A stretch of DNA of 5,031 nucleotides, taken from Fidelibacterota bacterium (lineage in GTDB: Bacteria; Bipolaricaulota; Bipolaricaulia; UBA7950; UBA9294). The translations under genes were made by a program, and so were the position numbers. The stretch lies in the NCBI GenBank assembly GCA_024278395.1, contig JAJRTG010000048.1, forward strand, positions 1 to 5,031, given 5' to 3'. This document shows, piece by piece, positions 1 to 5,031 of this stretch (the first letter of the stretch is position 1; every line of letters starts with the position of its first letter). Below the pieces are notes generated by a model. That model searched no databases and was not told the DNA's origin. It saw nothing but the letters and a program-made list of their open reading frames with translations.

Positions 1-191
1 AGGATCTCACGGGCGCGGGCGGCGTCTTCGTCAGCCACCGCGAGCTTCACCCCGCCGAGCGCCGGTGAGTAGAACGGGTTCATGGAGATGGTGTTCGCAT
101 CAAGTAGAACGGCACGGATCCCCTCCGCCTCCAGCCGCGCCTTTGCGAGATCCGCCTGTACCAGCCGGTTGAACTCAGCGATTACGACCAT
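1..191 (-). CDS. DUF2007-like small protein (putative signal-transducing protein), 3' end outside window
   Basis: The visible 63 codons begin MVVIAEFNRLVQADLAKARL and continue through a segment that reads NPFYSPALGGVKLAVADEDA and then ARAREIL. This matches what I know of the DUF2007 family: a short helix that begins by spanning residues between a strand and 'LLEAEGI', then a conserved 'N-x-x-Y-x-P-A-L-G-G-V-x-(L/V)-x-V' loop and a 'DA-x-R-A-R-E-(I/L)L' helix. The family has a ferredoxin-like fold related to PII-type proteins, and its function is not firmly established. The ATG at 189-191 is preceded by an AAGGAGG site (forward 197-203) five bases upstream, which fixes the start. It lies 25 bp after the permease stop on the same strand, so it is probably the fourth gene of the padR-ABC operon. 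The C-terminus is cut off by the window edge, so any additional zinc-ribbon or membrane segment cannot be seen. Confidence 0.68.
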   Translation of the reverse strand, partial: MVVIAEFNRLVQADLAKARLEAEGIRAVLLDANTISMNPFYSPALGGVKLAVADEDAARAREI

Positions 192-216
192 CACGGCCTC
201 CTTCGGTCACCCCATT

Positions 217-999
217 CTACTCGCTCGTGGCCCGCTGGAACACCAGTTGGCTTACACCCATGAACACGAGCGTCAGCCCTACGATCACTCCGGCCCCGGG
301 GAGGATCTTCCCCCATTCCCAGCCGTGCAGCGTGAGCTCCCGGATCGGGCCGACGGCATAGGTGACCGGGTTCAATCTCGCAATCGTGGCCAGCCATCCC
401 GGCATCATGTCAATGGGAAACAGGGCGTTGCTCGCGAACATGAGCGGCAAGGTGAACAGGTTGACGACCGCCATCAGGGTCTCGATGGTGCGGATCGAGG
501 CGGCGAGCGACAGCGATATCCCGCTCAGGATCCCGCTGAACAGGCTGGCGAGCAGTATGATGACCAGGATTCCCCCGATCCCGGTCTGGAACCGTACCCC
601 GAACAGAGTGGCGATGATGACGATCGCCGCCACCTGGATCGCCCCCTGGACCATCACGGCGAGCGACTTGCCGAACGGGATCGCACCCCGGTTGATCGGG
701 GCGGCCATCAGCTTCTCCAGATAACCGATGCGCCGGTCCCATACGATCGACATCCCGCCGAACACCCCGCCGAACAGGACGGTCATCAGGATCACTCCCG
801 GCGTCATGAACGCGAGGTAGTTGCTCGTCCCGAACAGCTGCGCCCCGAACGGGTTGTCCGTCACCTGGTTCATCGTATTGCCCATGAACGCGAGCCAGAT
901 CACCGGCTGCACCAGCGTCACGACGAGCCGGACCTTGGTGCGGAAGAACTTGATCAGTTCCCGCTTCGCCACGTACCACGTGTCGAACAGCAACGTCAT
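217..999 (-). CDS. ABC-2 type transporter permease (DrrB-like)
   Basis: A 260-residue integral membrane protein, the membrane half of an ABC exporter. The N-terminus (to about residue 22) is a cytoplasmic amphipathic stretch with the typical 'REL-x-x-F-x-R-x-K' pattern. By eye there are about six membrane segments, near residues 23-42, 62-86, 111-134, 141-165, 172-194 and 232-254. Two hallmarks of the ABC-2 family are present: the cytoplasmic loop DRRIGYLEKLMAAPI (88-102), which couples to the ATPase, and the C-terminal region with ALFPIDMMPGW (192-202) followed by LNPVTYAVGPIREL (209-222), as in DrrB/NodJ-type exporters. Length is normal for the family. Its ATG overlaps the ATPase stop codon (ATGA), and its SD (AAGGAGGGG) lies inside the last ATPase codons, so translation is probably coupled for a matched stoichiometry. 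The substrate cannot be read from sequence; a drug, lipid or polyketide-like compound is the usual guess for this family. Confidence 0.93.
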   Translation of the reverse strand: MTLLFDTWYVAKRELIKFFRTKVRLVVTLVQPVIWLAFMGNTMNQVTDNPFGAQLFGTSNYLAFMTPGVILMTVLFGGVFGGMSIVWDRRIGYLEKLMAAPINRGAIPFGKSLAVMVQGAIQVAAIVIIATLFGVRFQTGIGGILVIILLASLFSGILSGISLSLAASIRTIETLMAVVNLFTLPLMFASNALFPIDMMPGWLATIARLNPVTYAVGPIRELTLHGWEWGKILPGAGVIVGLTLVFMGVSQLVFQRATSE

Positions 1000-2018
1000 T
1001 TTCCCCTCCTTGCGCGCCCGCGCATGATCCGCGCTCGGGCATGGGCCTCGCGGCTCTCCTCGGCGTCCCGCATCGCCCGCCCGGTGAAATGGAGGTACAC
1101 GTCGTCGAGCGATGGCTTCTTCAGGCTGACCGCGTTGATCGTGATTCCAAGCTGATCACACAACGCGAACAGCTGCGGGATGGTCTCCTCACCCGCCTGC
1201 TCAACGATCACCCGGTAGGCCCCGTCCGCCGTCGGCTCCACCCGGCGCACGTGCGCCACCGCACCGATTTTGGTCCGCAGCGCCGCTTCGTTCCCGTCGA
1301 TCCCGGAAAACCGCACATAGATCACGTCACCGCCGATTCCCGCCTTGAGCGCGTCCGGGGTGTCAAGAGCCACGATCTTCCCCTGATCGATGATCGCCAC
1401 CCGGTCGCACAGCACGTCCGCCTCCTCCATGTAGTGGGTGGTGACGAAGATCGTCATTCCGTACTCGGTGCGCAGCCGCTCGATGTAGTCCCAGATCATC
1501 TGGCGCGTCTGCACGTCGAGACCGAGGGTCGGCTCGTCGAGGAACAGGATCTGCGGGCGGTGAATCAGGGCGCACGCGATGTCGAGCCGCTTCAGCATCC
1601 CGCCGGAGTAGGTCGCGGTTAAGTCCTTGCGGCGCTCGTACAGGTCGAACATCTTTAGCATCTCCGTCGCCCGGTCGCGGATCTCGCGGCCGGGAAGGTG
1701 GTAGAATCGCCCCTGCAGGGAGATGTTCTCCCAGCCGGTGAGGCGGTCGTCGATCGCCGTCTCCTGGGCGGCGTACCCGGTCGCCCGCTTGATCTCCGCC
1801 GGATAGGCGCGGATGTCGACCCCGTTGATCCGCAGCTCGCCCGCCGTCGGGTTAAGGAGGCCGATCAGGATCTTGATCGTCGTCGACTTCCCCGCCCCGT
1901 TCGGTCCGAGCAGGCCGAATATCTCGCCCCGCGCCACATGGAACGATATCCCGTCCACCGCCTTGGTCCCGTTCTTGTATACCTTGACGAGACCAGCGAC
2001 CTCAATCGCGTTTTCCAT
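996..2018 (-). CDS. ABC transporter ATP-binding protein (DrrA-like, with C-terminal DUF4162-type domain)
   Basis: A 340-residue cytoplasmic ATPase that powers the neighbouring permease. All nucleotide-binding motifs are intact: Walker A GPNGAGKST (38-46), Q-loop Gln85, ABC signature YSGGMLKR (137-144), Walker B ILFLDEP (157-163) with catalytic Glu162, D-loop GLD (166-168) and switch His195 in TTHYMEEAD. The region from about 230 to 315 forms the C-terminal accessory domain seen in daunorubicin-resistance type ATPases (DUF4162), ending in the usual 'SLDDVYLHFTGR'. After it come about 25 extra residues rich in Arg (last residues RARRGK), a modest basic tail. The ATG at 2016-2018 has GAGGAG two bases upstream and AAGGAG about ten bases upstream. 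The start lies inside the 3' end of padR (17-bp overlap), and the stop overlaps the permease start. Identification as the ATPase of an export system is secure; the substrate is unknown. Confidence 0.95.
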   Translation of the reverse strand: MENAIEVAGLVKVYKNGTKAVDGISFHVARGEIFGLLGPNGAGKSTTIKILIGLLNPTAGELRINGVDIRAYPAEIKRATGYAAQETAIDDRLTGWENISLQGRFYHLPGREIRDRATEMLKMFDLYERRKDLTATYSGGMLKRLDIACALIHRPQILFLDEPTLGLDVQTRQMIWDYIERLRTEYGMTIFVTTHYMEEADVLCDRVAIIDQGKIVALDTPDALKAGIGGDVIYVRFSGIDGNEAALRTKIGAVAHVRRVEPTADGAYRVIVEQAGEETIPQLFALCDQLGITINAVSLKKPSLDDVYLHFTGRAMRDAEESREAHARARIMRGRARRGK

Positions 2019-2526
2019 ATCTCCTCAGCTCCTTGATGGTTCGCGCCAATATCCCATCGATCTCCTTCAGTTCCTCCGCGGACAGGTCGCGCACCGGGAT
2101 CTCCCCGATGGTCCGCCACAGCTCATGCATGGTGCCGCGCATCGCCGGCGGAACGCGGCGGTGGATCCGGTCGAGGTGGGCGCTCAATTCAGTCTCCATC
2201 TCCTTCCCGAACAGCTCCCCCAATACCCGGATCGATCGGCGCACCCCCTCCAGCGCCTCGTCCTTCGCCGCCTGCGCACGCGCGAGCCCGTCCCGTCCCT
2301 TGTCGGTCAGGGAGTAGACCTTCTTGTCCGCCTCGAGCCGGTGCTCGACCAACCCCGCCTCCTCGAGCGCGGCGAGGAGCGGATAGATCGAACCGGGTGA
2401 CGGCCGCCAGAATCCGGTCTCCGCCTCGATCTGTTTCATCAGGGCGTACCCCGAGATCCCCTCCGGGGCCTTCCCGATCAGCTTCAGGAGGTAAAACCGG
2501 AGAAATCCCCGTTTCATCCCGTGCAT
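2002..2526 (-). CDS. PadR family transcriptional regulator
   Basis: A 174-residue DNA-binding protein with an N-terminal winged helix (about 5-85) and a helical C-terminal dimerisation region (about 90-174). The family core is plain: GYALMKQIEAETG (26-38), then WRPSPGSIYPLLAALEEAGLV (40-60) and a wing ending in KKVYSLTDKG (68-77). The long C-terminal helical part resembles the PadR-like regulators that sit beside ABC exporters. PadR proteins usually repress their own operon and are released by a small molecule; here the gene leads the ABC operon and has a palindromic array directly upstream, which fits autoregulation. The start is uncertain: the ATG at 2524-2526 is used here, with GAAGG five bases upstream. 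A second ATG (2515-2517) has GGTGGAG nine bases upstream and would give MKRGFLRFYLL, and a GTG at 2532 adds two residues. The stop lies within the ATPase gene. Confidence 0.93.
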   Translation of the reverse strand: MHGMKRGFLRFYLLKLIGKAPEGISGYALMKQIEAETGFWRPSPGSIYPLLAALEEAGLVEHRLEADKKVYSLTDKGRDGLARAQAAKDEALEGVRRSIRVLGELFGKEMETELSAHLDRIHRRVPPAMRGTMHELWRTIGEIPVRDLSAEELKEIDGILARTIKELRRYGKRD

Positions 2527-2543
2527 CTCCACCTTCTTCGGAT

Positions 2544-2569
2544 CCGATATATCGGTTCCGATATATTAA
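2544..2569. promoter_or_regulatory. Palindromic operator array, probable PadR binding site
   Basis: The segment contains a perfect 12-bp palindrome CCGATATATCGG (2544-2555). It overlaps a second inverted repeat whose 9-bp arms ATATATCGG (2547-2555) and CCGATATAT (2558-2566) are separated by TT. The CCGATATAT element therefore recurs with a 14-bp period (2544 and 2558), and the second copy degrades into TTAA. The AT-rich core stands out sharply in an otherwise GC-rich window. It covers the -10 and predicted start site of the padR promoter and ends 18 bp from the padR ATG, exactly where an autoregulatory PadR dimer would be expected to bind. That PadR binds here is inference from position and symmetry. 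Confidence 0.66.
2562..2567 (+). promoter_or_regulatory. Possible -10 element for the rightward peptidase operon
   Basis: TATATT on the plus strand differs from TATAAT at one position and lies 79 bases upstream of the peptidase ATG. No convincing -35 hexamer is found 16-18 bases upstream (the region reads around CTTCGG/GGATCC). It overlaps the palindromic array, so the rightward operon could be co-controlled by the PadR protein. An alternative weak TAACAT lies at 2621-2626. Evidence is thin because an AT-rich palindrome yields such hexamers by chance. Confidence 0.25.
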
Positions 2570-2590
2570 CCCGGGCCGCGCGCGTGTCAA
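2563..2590 (-). promoter_or_regulatory. Sigma70-type promoter of the padR-ABC operon
   Basis: On the minus strand a perfect -35 hexamer TTGACA (forward 2585-2590) is followed by a 16-bp GC-rich spacer and TAATAT (forward 2563-2568), which matches the -10 consensus at four of six positions including the key TA and final T. The predicted start of transcription would be near 2556, leaving a leader of about 30-40 bases before the padR start. The alternative -10, TATATC with a 19-bp spacer, is less likely. The -10 is embedded in the palindromic array, so a bound repressor would block RNA polymerase. Seen directly: the hexamers and spacing. Inferred: activity and direction. Confidence 0.62.
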
Positions 2591-2633
2591 GTCGGACTGG
2601 GAGAACCGGAGCGACGGCGGTAACATCAGCGGG

Positions 2634-2641
2634 AAAGGAGG
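2634..2641 (+). promoter_or_regulatory. Ribosome binding site that decides the peptidase start
   Basis: AAAGGAGG ends four bases before the ATG at 2646-2648. The same reading frame is open upstream to about 2397, but that part runs antisense through padR and has no comparable SD, so this site sets the true start at 2646. Confidence 0.8.
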
Positions 2642-2645
2642 AAGG

Positions 2646-4592
2646 ATGGAAAAGGTCAAGGCGGAGGATCTCCTCACCTACCGGTTCCTGTCCGGGGTGC
2701 GGATCTCCCCGGACGGCGCGCTGGCGGCATTCATCGTCAAGCGGATGCGCCGCGAGGAGAACGACTACGCAAGCGATATCTACGTGGTGGACCTCGCAAG
2801 CGGTGCCGTGCGGCGGTTGACCACGTCGGGGAAGGACGGACCGTTCGCCTGGAGCGCCGATTCCCGGGCGATCGTCTTCGTTTCGCGCCGGGAGGAGAAG
2901 GACGAGGAGGAAAAGGAGGTAAGCCCGGTCTACCGGATCGCGGTCGACGGCGGCGAGGCCGAACGGGTCGGGACGATTCCGCACAAGGCCGAGTCGCTCG
3001 ATCTCCTGGACGACGGCCGCCTGCTCTACTCGGCGCGCGTGCCGCTCTACGAGCGCAGCGAAGACGACAAGGACTACGAGGTCCTGGATGAGATCCCGTT
3101 CTGGTCGAACGGCGTGGGGTTTACGAACAAGCGCCGCCGCCACCTGTTCGCGTTCGACCTGGTTGCGGAGAAGGAAGAAGAGCTTGTCACCGGCACGTTC
3201 AACGTGGCCGGGTTCGACGTCCGCGGGACGCGCATCGCCTACGTCGGGAAGGACTTCACGGACAAGGCGGGGCTCACCGACGAGCTGTGGGCCCTCGACC
3301 TCGCCACCGGCGAGCGCACGTGCCTGTCCAAGGACGAACTGGAGCTTTCCGGACCGCGATTTCTCAGGGATGACCGCATTGCCGTCCTCGGGACGGACAT
3401 GCAGCACTACGGGCTGAACGAGAACTCCGAGGTGCTGGTGTTCGACCTCGGCGGAAGGGGCTTTTCCTCCCTCACCCCGGGCTGGGACCGCTCCACCGGA
3501 AACTCGGTCAACTCCGACGTGCGCCACGGCGGCGGGCCGACGCTGCGCGCCGACGGGGACGCGATCTACGTGACCGTGACCGAGGACGACTCCTGCTACC
3601 TCGACCGCATCGCGCCGGACGGGGGGATCGCCCGCGCAGTTGCGGCTCCAGGCTCGGTCGACGCGTTCGACGTGCGCGCCGGCCGGATCGTCTACGTCGC
3701 GCTCCGCCCGGGGAGGCTGCAGGAGCTGTACACGATGGAAGATGGCAAGGAGCGTTGCCTCACCCGGCTCAACGAGGGCGCCCTCGCCGGGAAGGCGCTG
3801 TCCGCGCCGGAGCGGTTCACCGTCACCACCGCCGACGGGACCGAGCTCGCCGCGTGGATCATCCGCCCGCCGGACTGCGACCGGAGCGTGAAGTACCCGA
3901 CCATCCTCGCGATCCACGGCGGGCCGAAGACGGTGTACGGGGAGACATTCATCCACGAGATGCAGCTCCTCGCCGGTGAGGGCTATATCATCGTGTTCGG
4001 CAACCCGCGCGGCTCGTCCGGGCGGGGGAACGCGTTCGCCGACATCCGCGGCAGGTATGGGACGGTCGATTACGACGACCTGATGGCGATCCTGGATGCG
4101 GCGATCGCCCGGTTCCCGGAGATCGACGCCGACCGCCTCGGGGTGATGGGCGGCTCCTACGGCGGGTTCATGACCAACTGGATCATCGGCCACACCGACC
4201 GGTTCAAGGCCGCGTGCTCGCAGCGCTCGATCGCCAACTGGATCAGTAAGTTCTGCACCACCGACATCGGTTATTTCTTCAACTACGATCAGATCGGCGC
4301 CACCCCGTGGCAGGAGGACGGGAAGAAGCTGTGGTGGCACTCCCCGCTCCGCTACGCCGACCGGGCGGTGACCCCGACGCTGTTCATCCATTCCCAGGAG
4401 GACTACCGCTGTTGGATCGCCGAGGGGATCCAGATGTTCACCGCGCTGCGCTACCACGGGACCGAGGCGCGGTTGGTCATGTTCCGCGGCGAGAACCACG
4501 ACCTGTCCCGCACCGGCAAGCCGAAGCACCGCCTGCGCCGGCTGGAGGAGATCCTCGCTTGGTTCAATAAGCATCTGAAGGGAGGACAATGA
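2646..4592 (+). CDS. S9 family serine peptidase (acylaminoacyl-peptidase / YuxL-like)
   Basis: A 648-residue cytosolic prolyl-oligopeptidase-family hydrolase; no signal peptide or membrane segment is seen. Residues 1 to about 380 form a beta-propeller of WD40/PD40-like repeats (for example SPDG at 21-24 and SADS at 70-73, each followed by a hydrophobic strand), which gates access to the active site. From about 385 the alpha/beta-hydrolase domain carries HGGP (424-427) and NPRGS (453-457) oxyanion/strand motifs, the nucleophile Ser504 in GGSYGGF, Asp586 in HSQEDYRC and His618 in ENHDLSRTG. The triad is complete. The C-terminal LSRTGKPKHRLRRLEEILAWF is very like the S9C group including Bacillus YuxL. 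Members cleave short peptides, some removing N-acylated residues; the exact specificity cannot be read here. An acidic stretch (83-91, REEKDEEEKE region) is an insertion-like surface loop. The gene is divergent from padR and overlaps the acetyltransferase start by 4 bp (ATGA). Confidence 0.95.
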   Translation: MEKVKAEDLLTYRFLSGVRISPDGALAAFIVKRMRREENDYASDIYVVDLASGAVRRLTTSGKDGPFAWSADSRAIVFVSRREEKDEEEKEVSPVYRIAVDGGEAERVGTIPHKAESLDLLDDGRLLYSARVPLYERSEDDKDYEVLDEIPFWSNGVGFTNKRRRHLFAFDLVAEKEEELVTGTFNVAGFDVRGTRIAYVGKDFTDKAGLTDELWALDLATGERTCLSKDELELSGPRFLRDDRIAVLGTDMQHYGLNENSEVLVFDLGGRGFSSLTPGWDRSTGNSVNSDVRHGGGPTLRADGDAIYVTVTEDDSCYLDRIAPDGGIARAVAAPGSVDAFDVRAGRIVYVALRPGRLQELYTMEDGKERCLTRLNEGALAGKALSAPERFTVTTADGTELAAWIIRPPDCDRSVKYPTILAIHGGPKTVYGETFIHEMQLLAGEGYIIVFGNPRGSSGRGNAFADIRGRYGTVDYDDLMAILDAAIARFPEIDADRLGVMGGSYGGFMTNWIIGHTDRFKAACSQRSIANWISKFCTTDIGYFFNYDQIGATPWQEDGKKLWWHSPLRYADRAVTPTLFIHSQEDYRCWIAEGIQMFTALRYHGTEARLVMFRGENHDLSRTGKPKHRLRRLEEILAWFNKHLKGGQ

Positions 4593-5020
4593 TCGAGATA
4601 CGTGCTCTGCGCATCGAGGACTACGACGCGTTGATCGCACTGTGGAACGCAGCCGGGCTCTCCCACCGCCCGCGCGGGCGCGACCGGCGGGAACACATCG
4701 CGCGCGAGCTCGCCGGCGGGTGCTCGATCTTCCTCGTGGCGGTGGACGACGGACGGATCATCGGCTCGATACTGGGGACGCACGACGGGCGCAAGGGGTG
4801 GATCAACCGGCTCGCCGTCCATCCCGACTACCGCCGCCGCGGGGTCGGGACACGGCTCGTCCACGAGGTGGAACAGCGGTTGGAGGAGATGGGGATCGAC
4901 ATCGTTACCTGCCTGATCGAGGATTGGAACGAGGATTCCCAGGCGTTCTTCACCGCGCTCGGCTACGTCCGGCACGACGACATCCACTACTACTCCAAGC
5001 GCAAGGGCCCGGAGGTATGA
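4589..5020 (+). CDS. GNAT family N-acetyltransferase (YpeA/RimI-like)
   Basis: A 143-residue single-domain acetyl-CoA-dependent acetyltransferase of normal family length. It opens IEIRALRIEDYDALIALW (2-19), the typical first strand and helix. A central strand IFLVAVDDGRIIGSILG (47-63) precedes the acetyl-CoA-binding motif A, LAVHPDYRRRGVGTRLV (75-91), with the pyrophosphate-binding R-x-x-G-x-G at 82-87. The C-terminal motif B is NEDSQAFFTALGYVRHD. The overall pattern resembles E. coli YpeA, whose acceptor substrate is not well defined; a protein N-terminus, small amine or antibiotic are all possible. The ATG overlaps the peptidase stop (ATGA), and a GGGAGG SD sits four bases upstream inside the peptidase gene, so the two are translationally coupled in one operon. 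Confidence 0.92.
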   Translation: MIEIRALRIEDYDALIALWNAAGLSHRPRGRDRREHIARELAGGCSIFLVAVDDGRIIGSILGTHDGRKGWINRLAVHPDYRRRGVGTRLVHEVEQRLEEMGIDIVTCLIEDWNEDSQAFFTALGYVRHDDIHYYSKRKGPEV

Positions 5021-5031
5021 TGGGTGAGCGG
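5020..5031 (+). CDS. Probable start of a further gene, cut by window edge
   Basis: The acetyltransferase stop overlaps an ATG in a TGATG arrangement (5018-5022). GGAGGT (5011-5016) precedes it, and a tandem in-frame ATG lies at 5017. Only M-G-E-R can be read, so no function is assignable. The dense coupled junctions in this window make a third cistron of the peptidase operon likely. Confidence 0.35.

Noticed and set aside
82..1155. A 357-codon open frame on the plus strand across the permease
   Set aside because: Low-complexity composition (His, Arg, Asp, Gln, Pro rich), no domain, no SD, and antisense to the clear ABC-2 permease and ATPase end.
1813..2400. A 195-codon plus-strand frame opposite the ATPase/padR junction
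   Set aside because: No domain similarity recognisable; explained by the GC-rich minus-strand genes.
2571..2584. GC-rich CCGGGCCGCGCGCG stretch considered as a terminator or hairpin stem
   Set aside because: No matching stem with a following T-run on either strand; it is simply the spacer between the -35 and -10 boxes.
2397..2645. 83-residue N-terminal extension of the peptidase frame
   Set aside because: It overlaps padR antisense and passes through the operator and promoter region; a strong SD and ATG at 2646 begin the normal S9 N-terminus.
2514..4640. A 708-codon open frame on the minus strand, fully antisense to the S9 peptidase gene
   Set aside because: It has no recognisable domain, is rich in Arg, Pro, Val, Asp and Glu as expected for the mirror of a high-GC gene, and lies opposite a gene with a complete catalytic triad. 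It is a codon-bias shadow.

Overview
The window is high-GC bacterial (or possibly archaeal) chromosomal DNA. It is densely packed, with overlapping ATGA/TGATG gene junctions and strong Shine-Dalgarno (SD) sites. Nothing in it is diagnostic of a taxon. The closest family-level resemblances (PadR plus DrrA/DrrB-like ABC pair, YuxL-like S9 peptidase, YpeA-like GNAT) occur across many anaerobes and thermophiles, so I do not assign a lineage. There are no mobile-element genes, RNA genes, CRISPR repeats or obvious terminators.

Left half (minus strand, positions 1-2526, transcribed leftwards): a compact operon. A PadR-family transcriptional regulator comes first, then an ABC-type efflux ATPase (17-bp overlap with padR), then an ABC-2 membrane permease (4-bp ATGA overlap). 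After a 25-bp gap with its own SD comes the start of a small DUF2007-type protein that runs off the left edge. This is the classic layout of a self-regulated drug/lipid export cassette: the regulator probably senses a compound and represses its own operon, and the ATPase and permease form the half-transporter that dimerises in the membrane.

Centre (about 2527-2645): a 119-bp divergent regulatory region. It holds a minus-strand promoter with a perfect TTGACA -35 box. Overlapping its -10 is a striking palindromic array of CCGATATAT/ATATATCGG half-sites, the best candidate for the PadR operator. A TATATT hexamer on the plus strand lies in the same array, so the rightward genes could share the control.

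Right half (plus strand, 2646-5031): an S9-family serine peptidase (acylaminoacyl-peptidase/YuxL-like, complete catalytic triad) overlaps a GNAT N-acetyltransferase by 4 bp. The acetyltransferase stop codon in turn overlaps the likely start of another gene that leaves the window. Apart from the operator array the content is ordinary. I see no clear evidence of an undescribed system here. The most interesting items are the operator/promoter architecture and the tight coupling of an acyl-peptide hydrolase with an acetyltransferase.
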